Source: Bombyx mori
Taxonomy: Eukaryota; Arthropoda; Insecta; Lepidoptera; Bombycidae
Direction of reading: 5' to 3'
Length of the DNA stretch: 64,000 nucleotides
Assembly: GCF_030269925.1 (NCBI RefSeq)
Contig: NC_085117.1
Span: 10,416,731 to 10,480,730 of the forward strand
How positions within the stretch are numbered: the stretch's first letter is position 1; the number at the start of each line of letters is the position of its first letter. The notes beneath the pieces were generated by a model. The model was given only the letters and a program-made list of their open reading frames with translations. It had not been told where the DNA came from and did no database searches. Shown in pieces: positions 33,233 to 44,939 of the stretch. Position numbers and translations under genes: made by a program.

Positions 33233-35610
33233 AATAAACTAGCACGTACCTTCCACTATCAAGCAACATAACAGCTGTATTCTCTTTTTATTATTAATAA
33301 GGATTTAAATAAGTCATCTTCTGATTTGTAAGAAAGGTCATGGTGTCTAATACTATAATCAACAAAGCTCATAGGTATTAAATCACAATGATAAATTACC
33401 TTTAATAAAAAATACGCAGTTAATAGCAGTACAGTTAATGTAAGACGCAGATTGTGCGAACGATTTTTTATTTCATTAGCAGCAATCTAATGAATCATCG
33501 GGTGCGTCTGCACTTAATGTACCAAAGTTTTTTGTGTGAAATAATATGCAATAATTTAATATTAACAGGATTAGTGCATTTGAAACTGCGAAATGTAAAG
33601 AATGGTTATGAATGTTAGTAGGTGTGAATGTTAATAGTCAGGAAGAAAGATGAAATGGTAAGAATATAAATTTGAAAGGAAATAACAATTAAGATCTATC
33701 TTTTGTATCGGTGTATATCTATCTGAAATATCACTTAATTTTGATTTCAGATGTTATAAAAAAAAACGGCTATAATTTCAGAATTTTGAGAAATGTTTGT
33801 TTCGAAGACCTAAAAATAACATTACCTATCGTAAAAGCTATGAAAATTGTTTAATGGTACATACGGAAAGCGAACAGAAAATCCGTAAATATCTTACAAA
33901 ATAATTTCTCTTCTTATCTAGGTATACACATGCGAGAATATCAATTTGATATATTTTTCAAAATTTAATTCGATTCTCTCGACCGCTATAAAAACCTACG
34001 CCTATTAGCATCTAGTGAGGGTCACTCGGTGCTCGTGTACTTAACTCGCACTCGACTAGGCAGGTGATCGGTACTTATTGCGTAATCGCTGTGTTACCGT
34101 CCGTATACATGGAATGATATCAAATAGACAAAATTAGATTTAATAAAAGACCCAGGAAGATTGGCCGAGGGGCCTGTACTATCGTACAATGACACTTAAA
34201 TTAATGTAAACAATATTAAAATAGTTGTACCACCAGTTTCATACGCAATCATTTTTCACTGTTCCTGTTTAAGTAGAAACCAATAAAAATATGCAGTTAT
34301 TTGTGTTTTCTTTTTTTAAAGTTTCGCAATTCCGAGCTAGCTTTTTTTCCTGTGCTAAGAGTGACGAAAACATACATATACAACACAATTTGTCGTGAAT
34401 CAAATCACCAAATAGTCTTACCAAATGCGTGAGAGAATAAAAAAGAAACAAAATTAAATTTGAAGGTAATTCCTTTGTGCACGGCAATAATTATCGTATT
34501 CACAGTTTCGCGAATTACGCTACGTCTGCGTTTTAATGTGACTATAAAGTAACTTTATTTTTTGCTACTAAATTTATTTTGTAAACAAAAATGCGAAAGT
34601 CTCGGCGATATGCTAATAATGTACGTACCTGAAATCTGGGTGTGATTAAACTTTATATTTATTTGAAAAACTAGTCCTAACCTATACAGTCTAGTATTAC
34701 TTACTCTGCGTTGTCATGCTACAGACGAATAGCCAAATGACAGCTGGTGCTTTAAAGGTGAACTAGGTGATGTTTACATAGATAATACACAATATCTAAG
34801 GATGTTTAAAAGTTCATTTGTACAGGAAAAAAATATGTATCAATTTCTACGGTTATTAGTTTTAAACCAGTGAAATTGGGATAAATACGAGAAATTTTGC
34901 TGTCATTTCAAAGACAAACAAATAACGTAATAATTCGAAATAAATTTACTTTTGGACAACCACATTGAGAATTAAATTTCTTTGTTAATAGTTTCACGAG
35001 AATATTTTTCATGTTTTGTCATTGCGTACTTTATTTAGGTATGTTGTTTTAAAATACGACTATTGTTTCTCAAGAACCGAAAGTGAGATTTGGATGCAAA
35101 ACTTTTAAATGAAATATAATTTTCTAGAGACATGAATCCTTCTCTCGTATTTATTTTAAGGCAAGATATTATTACAAAAACCAGAATAAAATATTACTCT
35201 ATTGAGAATGCACTTTGTTTTCCTTATGAAGACCGAAACAGGTTTGATAGGTACTGTTTGGTGTTATCGAGATGACGTCATCGAGAATATTGGCCTCAGA
35301 AACATGTTCCGAAGTTCACCTCCGCGTTGTTGTTGATTTTTGTCGTTTCGCATTTCGTTTAGTGTAAAATTAAGTTAATAAAAACTGTGTTTTATTTCTA
35401 TTATTTTATAACAAAATAATTAGAAATATATTGATAAATAATGCGCAGAACATGTAAACCGAATTCTTAGCTGATCAAAATCGAGCCAATATCAATATTT
35501 AATTTTGACGTATTTCAATAGTTAGTTGAACTACTTAAATTCGGCATGTTATGTTGTTTTTTCTTAATGCCCGAAATTACATTCATTGGTCTTTCTAGAA
35601 CTTTATATAT
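33233..35610. other. Intergenic; one candidate promoter
   Basis: AT-rich single-copy-looking sequence without a coding exon that I can support. The TATA-type patch at 33.98-34.12 kb and a CRE octamer at 35273-35280 are the only signals noted. Confidence 0.4.
33987..33994 (+). promoter_or_regulatory. Candidate TATA box and core promoter
   Basis: TATAAAAA sits in a GC-richer patch (33980-34120) surrounded by AT-rich non-repeat DNA. About 25-35 bp downstream the sequence is CTAGTGAGGGTCACTCGG, where transcription would start. At 34060-34068 a CAG|GTGATC donor-like site could end a short non-coding first exon. No coding exon follows within sight. This is inferred from composition and spacing only. 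Confidence 0.3.
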
Positions 35611-37036
35611 CCGTACAAATCACTCATGCGTTCAACAGGTGCACCGCCTCACGGAGCACATTCTTGTGGGGCTTAATCGACCAAAACCGTTATACACGGG
35701 AGCTCTCTTCTTCGACGTCGCAAAAGCGTTCGACAAAATCTGGCACAATGGTTTGATTTTCAAACTATTCAACATGGGCGTGCCGGATAGTCTCGTGCTC
35801 ATCATACGGGACTTCTTGTCGAACCGCTCTTTTCGATATCGAGTCGAGGGTACCCGCTCCTCCCCACGACCTCTCACAGCTGGAGTCCCACAAGGCTCTG
35901 TCCTCTCACCCCTCCTATTTAGCTTATTCGTCAACGATATTCCCCGGTCGCCGCCGACCCATTTAGCTTTATTCGCCGACGACACGACTGTTTACTATTC
36001 TAGTAGAAATAAGTCCCTAATCGCGAAGAAGCTTCAGAGCGCAGCCCTAGCCCTAGGACAGTGGTTCCGAAAATGGCGCATAGACATCAACCCAGCGAAA
36101 AGTACTGCGGTGCTATTTCAGAGGGGAAGCTCCTCACGGATTTCCTCCCGGATTAGGAGGAGGAATCTCACACCCCCGATTACTCTCTTTAGACAACCCA
36201 TACCCTGGGCCAGGAAGGTCAAGTACCTGGGCGTTACCCTGGATGCATCGATGACATTCCGCCCGCATATAAAATCAGTCCGTGACCGTGCCGCGTTTAT
36301 TCTCGGTAGACTCTACCCCATGATCTGTAAGCGGAGTAAAATGTCCCTTCGGAACAAGGTGACACTTTACAAAACTTGCATAAGGCCCGTCATGACTTAC
36401 GCGAGTGTGGTGTTCGCTCACGCAGCCCGCACACACATAGACACCCTCCAATCCCTACAATCCCGCTTTTGCAGGTTAGCTGTCGGGGCTCCGTGGTTCG
36501 TGAGGAACGTTGACCTACACGACGACCTGGGCCTCGAATCAATTCGGAAATACATGAAGTCAGCGTCAGAACGATACTTCGATAAGGCTATGCGTCATGA
36601 TAATCGCCTTATCGTTGCCGCCGCTGACTACTCCCCGAATCCTGATCATGCAGGAGCCAGTCACCGTCGACGCCCTAGACACGTCCTTACGGATCCATCA
36701 GATCCAATAACCTTTGCATTAGATGCCTTCAGCTCTAATACTAGGAGCAGGCTTAGGGACCCCGGTACCCGTACTCGTCGAACTCGACAAAGAGGTCGAC
36801 GTGCAACCTAACCCATGCATCAGCCCGCTGAGTTTCTCGCCGGATCTTCTCAGTGGGTCGCGATTCCGATCCGGTAGTAGATTCATTCGCGAAGCAGCTA
36901 CTCTTGAGTTGTTAGGTCTCCTTCGGAGGCGCTCGGGTAGCTGTTAGCAAATCCCACCCCTCCTGGCTGAGCCTTTGCTCGCCCACCTGTCCTGGTGAAA
37001 CTGGAAAGGCCTCCGGGCCACCAGTAATCCTTCAAT

Positions 37037-37110
<74 letters not shown>
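35611..37110 (+). mobile_element. Young 5'-truncated jockey-like LINE (family A) with A71 tail
   Basis: The insertion is bounded by CTTTATATAT at 35601-35610 and 37111-37120, a target site duplication preceded by AA on the left. It contains the C-terminal two-fifths of ORF2, a 229-bp 3' UTR and an uninterrupted run of 71 A (37040-37110). The open frame and pure tail suggest recent insertion. Other family A ends (14.9, 18.5, 61.3 kb) are more diverged. Confidence 0.9.
35612..36811 (+). CDS. LINE ORF2 fragment: reverse transcriptase, C-terminal part
   Basis: About 400 codons stay open from the 5' truncation point to TAA. An upstream flank frame extends this to 35546 by chance. Recognisable parts: HSCVQQVHRLTEHIL, FFDVAKAFDKIWHNGL (palm motif A with the catalytic Asp), TAGVPQGSVLSPLLFSLFVND (fingers/palm, split here by position), and the catalytic FADD box at 35972-35983. 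After these come GQWFRKWRIDINPAKS, KVKYLGVTLD and a thumb segment. The C terminus is Arg-rich. The N-terminal endonuclease and first reverse-transcriptase blocks are absent, so it cannot transpose by itself. It would copy the element RNA at a nicked target in a complete copy. Confidence 0.88.
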   Translation, partial: RTNHSCVQQVHRLTEHILVGLNRPKPLYTGALFFDVAKAFDKIWHNGLIFKLFNMGVPDSLVLIIRDFLSNRSFRYRVEGTRSSPRPLTAGVPQGSVLSPLLFSLFVNDIPRSPPTHLALFADDTTVYYSSRNKSLIAKKLQSAALALGQWFRKWRIDINPAKSTAVLFQRGSSSRISSRIRRRNLTPPITLFRQPIPWARKVKYLGVTLDASMTFRPHIKSVRDRAAFILGRLYPMICKRSKMSLRNKVTLYKTCIRPVMTYASVVFAHAARTHIDTLQSLQSRFCRLAVGAPWFVRNVDLHDDLGLESIRKYMKSASERYFDKAMRHDNRLIVAAADYSPNPDHAGASHRRRPRHVLTDPSDPITFALDAFSSNTRSRLRDPGTRTRRTRQRGRRAT

Positions 37111-37112
<2 letters not shown>

Positions 37113-37120
37113 TTATATAT

Positions 37121-37917
37121 ATATTAACAGGCTAATTATTGAAATACGAAGGGGCAATTTTTTTAGCCACGATGGATGAATGAATAATCACTAATAGATA
37201 CAATGACGTCACTGTTGGGACATGAGGTCGATCTTTCAATTTGATTGCTTAACGGCGTTCGTAATTTATTGCTTAATTCTCATTTTTATCTTAATAATAA
37301 GTAATTTTGAATAATATTTGCACGCCGACCTGGTAGAAACACGCTGTTCTATAAAATAACTATCAAGTATCAACACAACTTTGTAAACCATGTTTTAGCT
37401 AATAAAGTTTGATTTGATTTGATTTGATAATAATTAAAAATAGTATTCAATCTAAAAAACGGATGAGCGTTATGGCGCTGGTAATTACGTGATTCGCGTT
37501 TAATACTTGTGTGTGTGTAAGTGTGAAATTTAATTGTTTCAGTGTGCCGTGCGGTGGCAAAAGAGACTTATCAAATATTGATCACGAAAAACGATGTGAT
37601 GTCATATCTTATTTTAATCGTACAATATTCTGACTCACGTAACTAATGGTACAACATAACTAAGCGTATTAGAATGAATAGAAACTTTCTAATACACTTA
37701 GATCGGAACAAAATTATTCTTTCACTGTTGTGTAATATTCATCGGCAAATAACGATCGTTATCTAAGGCGCCACAAAAAGTACTATTACGTTATCAAGTC
37801 GATATAATCGGCTTGTAATAAAGTATTGATTGAAAGTAAATATGACCTAAGAAATATACCTTAATATTATGATTGTAAACCCAAAAGGATTATGGTTAAT
37901 TATATGGATTATGTTTC
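37121..37917. other. Intergenic, no recognised gene
   Basis: AT-rich. A TTTGATTTGATTTGATTTGA-like run lies at 37407-37428 and a CRE octamer at 37204-37211. No exon. Confidence 0.4.
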
Positions 37918-38055
37918 TGGCTGTGTGGCGTTCGTCCTAGGATAGGACCATCCCATCTCTTCCTGTGGATGTCGGGGAAAACGGCAAAGGGATTTAGTGG
38001 AGAACAAGCAACCGCGTTGTGTGAGTATTATTAAATAATCGCAATCGCCAACCGG
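37918..38055 (+). mobile_element. RTE-like LINE fragment
   Basis: GTGTGGCGTTCGTCCTAGGA, TAGGACCATCCCATCTCTTC and CTGTGGATGTCGGGGAAAAC are words recurrent in lepidopteran RTE-type repeats. Recognised by eye, with no second copy here. Confidence 0.45.
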
Positions 38056-38059
38056 CATT

Positions 38060-38375
38060 TACTGGTAGTAGTTTACTAGTAGGAGTGTATTGCAAGCCCG
38101 CGCGGGTACGTACAACCATCCTGCCCATTTCTGCCGCAAACCAATCATACTATACGGTTCCAAGAGTGGGATAGCCGTTGTGTACTTTAAGTTAGATTTG
38201 ATCATATATCCCAGAGAGGATGGTGACAATAACGTTGTGATTTATACACTCTTCGGTGATACACTTTAGACCACGTCAAAATCTAACCTAATCTGCCTGA
38301 AGGATTTGAACACGGCATAGTCGCTCAATATGTGTAAACCAGGCGTCTTACCCTTTAAGCCACGGTGACTAACAG
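38060..38375. repeat. Two Bm1 pieces in opposite orientation
   Basis: 38060-38283 is a degraded plus-strand body (CCTGCCCATTTCTGCCGCAA). 38302-38374 is a minus-strand tRNA-like head; its reverse complement reads CACCGTGGCTTAAAGGGTAA and TGTTCAAATCC. The same body-then-inverted-head layout occurs at 43.6-43.95 kb. Confidence 0.6.
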
Positions 38376-38668
38376 ATAGTACTTTAAGAATAATATACAT
38401 ATAAACCTGATGTGTCACTATAAATGTCTAAAGTATAACAAGAGATGGGAGAATAATTGCTGATAATTAAAAAAAAAAACTAAAATCATAGTCATAAATT
38501 GAGTAAGACAATCAGTGTTAACTATCCCAACATAATTCTTGGAAGATCACAAACAATTTTAATGATTACGTAATTAGTTTAACGATTTACTTATCGAGGC
38601 AATTGACCGTAATTAAGTATAATTAATTCATAGTATTAGATCATTTGAAAGTCACAGCTTTAAACTAC
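38376..38668. other. AT-rich sequence, no recognised feature
   Basis: Flank of the mariner element; nothing recognised. Confidence 0.4.
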
Positions 38669-39955
38669 GAGGGCGGGATGATAAGTAACTAGCCTCTACT
38701 ATTTAAAAAGTTAAACTTTAAAAAATATATATGTCATTTTTAAATTCGTATCTCTGGCTACCTGTGTTCTAAAATTGAATTTGGTGGCGTGAAAATTTTA
38801 TTGATTTTTTGTCATTTGAAAATATATTTCGTCAAGTGTTTTCAAAATGGATAAAATTGAACAAAGAGCGGTGATAAAGTTTCTTCATATGAAGGGCACG
38901 AAAGGGAAAGATATCTATGACGAGTTAAATAATGCTTAGGGTGAATGTGCTCCTTCTTATGCCACAGTAAAAAACTGGGTGGCTGAGTTTAAACGCGGTC
39001 GCACATATGTCCAAGATGAAGCCCGCCCCGGACGTCCAAAAAGCGTCACGACTCCGGAGATGGTCGTGAAAGTACATGATATGGTTTTAACAGATCGACG
39101 ATTGAAGTTATCTGAAATAGCTGATACTACAGGTATCTCAAAAGACCGGGTACATCATATCCTAAGTGAGGAATTAAACATGAAAAAGTCATCGGCCCGT
39201 TGGGTGCCGCGATTGCTTACGCACGATCAAAAGAATATTCGGGTGCAAAAGTCAAAAGAATGTCTGGACCGTTTCAGAGTAATAATGCCGATTTTTTACG
39301 TCGATTTGTAACAACAGATGAAACATGGGTTCGTTATTACACGCCAGAATCAAAAATTCAATCAAAACAGTGGCCGCAATCGCGATGCCCGGCTCCAAAA
39401 AAGCCATGGCTGTAAAGTCGGCTGGAAAAGTGATGGCTTCCGTCTTTTGGGATGCAGATGGGATCTTGATGATAGTTTACCTTCCTAAAGGTCAAAGATT
39501 AATGGAGAATACTACGCTAATCTTCTAGATAATTTTCATCAGTGTATTCAGCAAAAACGACCAGATTTGGCGAAAAAAAAATCATCTTCCCGCAAGACAA
39601 CGCCAGGGTTCACACATGTGTTAAAGCTATGGCAAAAATCAACGAATTGAAGTATGATTTGCTGTCCCACCCACCTTATTCGCCTGATATAGCGCCATCA
39701 GACTTCCACTTATTCCCTAAGCTCAAAACTTTTTTGGGCGGACAGAAATTTGCCACAAGTGATGAAGTCATAGGCGCTGTAGAGGAGTATTTTGCAGGCC
39801 TCGAAAGAAATCATTTTATGGAAGGCATTACTGCTTTAGAACGAACATGGAATAAGTGCGTTCACGGAGACTATGTCAAAAAATAAATTTAATTTTATCA
39901 CGAAAAGTTAAGTGTTTTATTGTTAGGATTAGCCTTACTTATCATTCCGCCCTTG
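38669..39955 (+). mobile_element. mariner-family transposon (D,D34D), inactive
   Basis: Terminal inverted repeats: the left end reads CTACGAGGGCGGGATGATAA and the right end, reversed, CTACAAGGGCGGAATGATAA, with two mismatches over 20 bp. The length of ~1.29 kb is standard for mariner. The transposase frame inside is broken (next entry). Confidence 0.88.
38847..39886 (+). pseudogene. mariner transposase pseudogene
   Basis: Starts MDKIEQRAVIKFLHMKGTKG at 38847. The N-terminal helix-turn-helix region includes YATVKNWVAEFKRGR, the hinge DEARPGRPKS and ISKDRVHHILSEELNMKK. Catalytic residues are still readable in pieces: TDETW near 39320, FPQDNARVH near 39595 and SPDIAPSDFHLF near 39690. The last two Asp have 34 residues between them, i.e. 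D34D. The C terminus is TWNKCVHGDYVKK then TAA. An in-frame TAG at 38937-38939 and several frameshifts (around 39285, 39395, 39500 and the A-run at 39575) split the gene. It cannot make a working enzyme. Confidence 0.88.
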
Positions 39956-40019
39956 TAGTATCTTATTTTTTGGTACTAGTGGAAAGATGAAATAAATATA
40001 TAAATGAAATAAAGAGAAA

Positions 40020-40260
40020 ATGACTCCATAGAGCGCCTTGTGGTTCAGGGCGAAGTGGAAGGCACCAGACTACGTGGAATGTGACCCATGCGACGGACCG
40101 AACAAGTCAAGCCGGCAGTTGGCGATTATTTACATAAGTGTACCAGACTCACCACAGACTGGGATAAGTGGCGATTGCTCGTGAGGCACATAACATCTGT
40201 CCACAGCAATAATACTGAATGATGATCACGACCGCTCCGACAAGAGTGATACGACAAAAA
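40020..40260 (+). mobile_element. Non-LTR 3' fragment (uninterrupted copy)
   Basis: Matches the SINE-split copy at 16.45-16.87 kb. A rough frame resembles a LINE C terminus (TDWDKWRLLVRHITSVHSN). It ends ATACTGAATGATGATCACGA and an A-run near 40257. Confidence 0.65.
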
Positions 40261-40277
40261 AACAATTTTTTTGCGCA

Positions 40278-40720
40278 TTTCTATACTAATATAATATTAT
40301 AAAGAGGAAAGATTTGTTTGTCTGTTTGTATTGAATAGGCTCCGAAACTACTGAACCGATTTGAAAAATTCTTTCGCTGTTTGGAAGCTACACTATTCCC
40401 GAGTGACATAGGCTATAACCTTTTTAAAAAAAAATAGGGATCTTTACTAAAACTCCAATAATGTAACCCAATGTGTAAAAAAATTACCTAAAATATTCTT
40501 TACATCGCGTGCCCTGCGAAACCTATTGATAATAGAATAAAATGATGTACCACGACTTTGTAGAACATATTATTATTTACAAAAAGTGTCGCGACAGCAT
40601 ATGTCCAACTATTATAGTTATGCCGCAATAAGTTTTATTTTAATTAAAAAAATAAAACGTCAAATATCGTTGAAAATTTTCTTAAAGACCCGAGCGGAGC
40701 CGGAGCGGGCCGCTAGTTAT
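40278..40720 (-). repeat. CTAGCG/CTAGTATAG interspersed repeat, minus copy
   Basis: Left end CTATACTAATATAATATTAT, then CGAAACTACTGAACCGATTT. The right end is GGAGCGGGCCGCTAGTTATA. It is the reverse of the 21133 copy, with a longer interior. Confidence 0.6.
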
Positions 40721-41284
40721 AAAATAAAATACGAGGTCATCCTTGTTATTCTCTTTTTTAGCGCATCACAATATGAAGGGGATCTTAATGAATAAATTTA
40801 CAAGCACACGATATTACCATTTGCAGCATATTCATTGAATCACAACGTTAACCGGAGATCGTAGCCAAGCGACAATTACTTCCTCATTGGGCGGGCACAA
40901 TGTCGTTAAACTTCAGTGAATAAGACATCATTATGTGTCATCGATTTGTTTCTTTTTCTTCTAATTGCGCGCAAAAGAACGAAAACACATTTGTTTGGTT
41001 TAAATTTATACGCAGTAATTTTTGAAATGGTTTGCACTGGCATTTATCCGTCATCATCGCGCCTAACAAATAAGTAATGTACGTAAAAAGTTTAATGACC
41101 TTAATTAATTTTGTATTACAAATTTCAAACTGTAAATTAATTACGGGTTTTATTTCTATATCGTTCAAAATTCACTTGCTTTAATAAGTATGTTACGTGT
41201 ACATCATTTACAAGCAGTTTATAAGCCTGATTTTTTTTTTAAATTGATAAATTATTCACTGTAACACAAAATGTACCTATGGTC
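40721..41284. other. Intergenic, no recognised gene
   Basis: AT-rich; only short frames. Confidence 0.4.
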
Positions 41285-41702
41285 TTTTTCATCCTACCGC
41301 AATTCGCTGATCTAAGGAGATAATCCAGCTACGCGTGGACGGGTAAGTTAGCTCACGGGTTCGCCCTAAGAGAATTTACTGGTGGTAGGTCCTCTTGTGA
41401 CCCTGCCTATTTCTGCCGTGTAGTAGTAAGGGTGGGGCAGCCATTGTAACCATACTGAGACTTTAGAACTTATATCTCAAGGTGGGTGGCGCATTTATGT
41501 TGTAGATGTCTATGGGCTCCAGTGACCACTTAACACCAGGTAGGCTGTGAGCACGTCCACCCATCTACGCAATAAAAAAATTATGCTAATACTAGCCCTA
41601 GCAAAAGCAGTGCTTTACAGATACCGCCGGATCGGAATTAGGACCCACTGAGCAGATCCGGCGAGAAACTCAGTAGTGGGCTGTGTCGATGAGTGGACTT
41701 AT
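41285..41702 (-). mobile_element. Jockey-like LINE 3' end (family B) interrupted by a Bm1 SINE
   Basis: The left part is 41310-41377 (CTACGCGTGGACGGGTAAGT, CGCCCTAAGAGAATTTA). The right part is 41582-41702 (ATGCTAATACTAGCCCTAGC, CCGCCGGATCGGAATTAGGA, GAGAAACTCAGTAGTGGGCT). Together they make one antisense 3' end. Confidence 0.8.
41378..41581 (+). repeat. Bm1-type SINE, 3' body, nested in a LINE
   Basis: TACTGGTGGTAGGTCCTCTT to CCCATCTACGCAATAAAAAA, with an internal deletion of the AGTAATGCGTTTCGGTTTG segment. Confidence 0.85.
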
Positions 41703-42820
41703 AATAAATAACTTGAGCTAGATACGAGTCTGATACATAATCATAAATATGTAAGAAGATAATAACATTAAACATACATTTTAGGATAATCATATCAGTT
41801 TTTGTCTTTCCGATGAAGATCACACATCTTTAACGTTGTTTTTTCACGTGTCCGATTGATATCTAGGTCGTATCGATTTCCAAAAAACGCTTCATAATAT
41901 CCTATGTATTGAATTATATTGTATATATTTTTTTTTACTTTCATTTATCAACAAATGCATTTTTTGCATTGTTCTTGGCTGAATAGTGATGAGTGGCTTA
42001 GAAAATAAGTTCACCAATGTACTCAATAAATTTATGAATATAATCAATTAAAAAAAAGGGTGCGTGTACTTATGTACGCGCGTAAGAAGTTATACTCTTT
42101 TTTTTTTTTAGTATTAAATAATTAATAATAAATATTTAACGTTAATAATTTAATAATATTTAGTATGAATTATATTAAATAATAATTTTGTCATTTATAT
42201 TACTAAATAATACATACGTTTAGTTAGCCTCAATTGTATTGGAGCACTTGTGGGCAACTTCATTTCTGTTAATTTTGTGTCACGGTGCGCGCGCATCGTA
42301 AAATTTCACTCTCATAAATTTTTCATAACGCGCCTAAAGAAGTATAACTTCAAAAATTGTAAAATTAGATCCTCAAGATCGAGTATTAATGATTATAAGT
42401 GAAACAAAGTTGAGAATATTTGTTAAAAACGATTTTATGATTAACGCAAAACGCAAACAACCATTACCTCAGGCCCGGTGACTAGTTTTATTAACATTAT
42501 TATCGTAGGAGCATCACACCGAGAACATTAATTCGCGTTTCGCTAACAACTTCATACATATCGTAGCAGAATGTAAACGTAACAATAATTATCATAAATG
42601 AAACGTACCCCTTGTACTTATCACATGATAATTGTTGTAATTATACAATAGGTATACATTCCCTCGGGATAATTGTTAGGTTGTAACTTCTAATATAACT
42701 TTGCACTATATGATACTTCAGTTTTGAGACTCCTAGGTTTAAGGAAAATGAATGTCGAAGAATCTAATGATCATCTTCATCAAATTTTGACTGTAGCTAC
42801 TATAACTAAGACAAGTAACA
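41703..42820. other. Intergenic, no recognised gene
   Basis: Very AT-rich; no exon or named repeat. Confidence 0.4.
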
Positions 42821-42822
42821 AG

Positions 42823-43250
42823 AAGTCGTCGCGGCCTAAAGGATAAGACGTCCGGTGCATTCGTATCTAGCGATGCAACGGTGTTCGAATCCCGTAGACA
42901 GATACCAATTTTTCTAATGAAATACGTACTTGACAAATGTTCACGATTGACTTTCACGGTGAAGGAATAACATCGTGTAATAATAATGAAACCCGGAAAA
43001 TTATAATTTGCGTAATTACTGGTTGTAGGTCCTCTTGTGACCATGCCTATTTCTGCCGTGAAGCAGTAATGAGTTTCGGTTCGAAGGGTGGGGCAGCTGT
43101 TGTAACCATACTGAGACCTTAGAACTTATATCTCAAGGTGGGTGGCGCATTTACGTTGTAGATGTCTATGGGCTCCAGTAACCACTTAACAGCAGGTGGG
43201 CTGTGAGCTCGTCCACCCATCTAATCAATAAATAAACAATAAAAAAAACT
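42823..43250 (+). repeat. Bm1-type SINE, full length
   Basis: Head AAGTCGTCGCGGCCTAAAGG with B box GTTCGAATCCCG. The body includes AGGGTGGGGCAGCTGTTGTA and the tail is CCATCTAATCAATAAATAAA. Confidence 0.9.
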
Positions 43251-43615
43251 ATTGCAACATTTCACATGACGCTATTACTGACAATTGCGAGCACTACTTT
43301 ATATGTCATTCTGAATGTGTTGACTGTTTGAATTTAACACGTGTCTTGATCGAAGCACGTGTCTATATTTTCGCGAATGAAATTCATTATTTTATTGAAT
43401 TTCGTAAACTGAGTTTGTAAATTGTTCCATGTGGGTTTAATTGAAACATTAAATATTATTTAACATCATAATTCATAGTTGTCTGCATACATGTTCTGTG
43501 CAGTGACTTGAGGTTTTTGCCTGAATTGTGTAGAAATTACGCAAATTGACATCATTGAGGGCTTAATTAGATAGACGATTTTATTTCTTCCTCGTGGAAA
43601 TTGTTTTATCTGTAT
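43251..43615. other. AT-rich sequence, no recognised feature
   Basis: Nothing supported. Confidence 0.4.
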
Positions 43616-43955
43616 AATAACATCGTGTAAAAAAAATCAAACCTGCAAAATTATAATTTGCGTAATTACTAGTGGTAGGAACTCTTGTGAGTTCGCAAGG
43701 GTAGGTACCACTACCCTGGCTATTTCTGCCGTGAAGCAGTAATGCGTTTCGATTTGAAGGGTAGGGTAGCCGTTGTAACTACACTGAGATCTTCGAACTC
43801 AGATCTCAAGGTGGGTGGCGGTATTTACGTTGTAAATGTCTATTGGCTCCGGTAACTACTTAACACCAGGTTAAACAAAAGCATAGTAAGGTACGTATTT
43901 CATTTAATAAAATTGGTCCTTGCCTGCTGCATTTGGCATACAGTCGTTCGACACG
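43616..43955. repeat. Bm1 body followed by an inverted Bm1 head fragment
   Basis: 43616-43872 is a plus body (CCTGCAAAATTATAATTTGC to CTTAACACCAGGTTA). 43890-43925 is antisense head sequence (TACGTATTTCATTTAATAAA, reverse of the ACCAATTTTTCTAATGAAAT region), perhaps extending to 43955. Confidence 0.6.
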
Positions 43956-44660
43956 TTTACATCAAGCCACGAAGACTTGATATTAGAAAAACAAAGGTAC
44001 GCAACCTATGCCTCTTCTAGTTAGTATAATTTCCATATAATCCGTCCTCGGCTGTGTTTAGTGTGCGTCGTCAACAACGGAAAATACTGTTATTTCGGGA
44101 ACTCTCTCAAATTTTTTATTTAAAGCGGTAATTCTTTTTTTTCACCAGAGCGGATTAAAATACTCAGGTATGTGGCGGGTAGCCATCATACAACACAAGA
44201 TATTTGACAAATGTCTGAATATCGCTTACAATATTTTCAAGATAAGCTTGCATATATACAAGCTCCGAACAAAAATATTCGGACCGTCGGTCTATCGAGC
44301 AATATCACCCGCTCGGTGGAAGATCTTCCTACTTACTTACCTTACTACCTTACTACCTACAATGTTAACGAGTCTCTCGTGCCGTTTGAATATATTTAAT
44401 GCTACGAATATTCATTAACGATTCGGAGACCTGAATACTGAATAGAATTTAACAATAGGACAATGTTTATAAAAAACGGTCTTACCCGATCACCTACCAA
44501 AGGCGCTGGATTGTTAAATGTCAACGAACTCTATCCCCTACGCATACCCTCAGGTAGTTTTTTTTTCTACATTCGGTGTGCTTAATACGAGTTTTTTGAC
44601 TTTCTCGATAGCGTAAAAGTTAGCTCATATTTGTATGGAATGGGATCGTTTGCGTACGCC
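43956..44660. other. Intergenic, no recognised gene
   Basis: Short overlapping frames without signature. A TTACTTACCTTACTACCTTA-like run lies near 44330-44360. Confidence 0.4.
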
Positions 44661-44925
44661 GACATGAGAACCTTCTTGTCGAGGCCGCTGGAAACTACAT
44701 ACCCGATCCTGTAGACCGAATGGTAAACCGTCGACGTCGCCCAAAGCACGTCATTACGGATCCTCCCGATCCATTAACGGTGCTTTTAGGTACCTCAAGC
44801 ACCGGTCACCGTCCTCACCGAACCCGTCGCTTGCGACGAAGGGCTCGTCGAACGAATTAACCCATAGACACAGCCCACTGAGTTTCTCCGATCCTGTGGT
44901 AGATTCTGCGAAGCACTGCTAGTAT
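44661..44925 (+). mobile_element. Jockey-like LINE, end of ORF2 and part of 3' UTR (family B)
   Basis: Closely matches 59480-59760: GACATGAGAACC, TAGACCGAATGGTAAACCGT, GCTTGCGACGAAGGGCTCGT. A deletion of about 35 bp joins GAGTTTCTC to CGATCCTGTGG. The 3' tail is missing. Confidence 0.85.
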
Positions 44926-44939
44926 GCACCTTCTAATTC

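Noticed and set aside
35632..35985. 117-codon frame antisense to the LINE reverse transcriptase
   Set aside because: Shadow of the real reverse-transcriptase frame; likewise 58862-59185 and 59187-59405.
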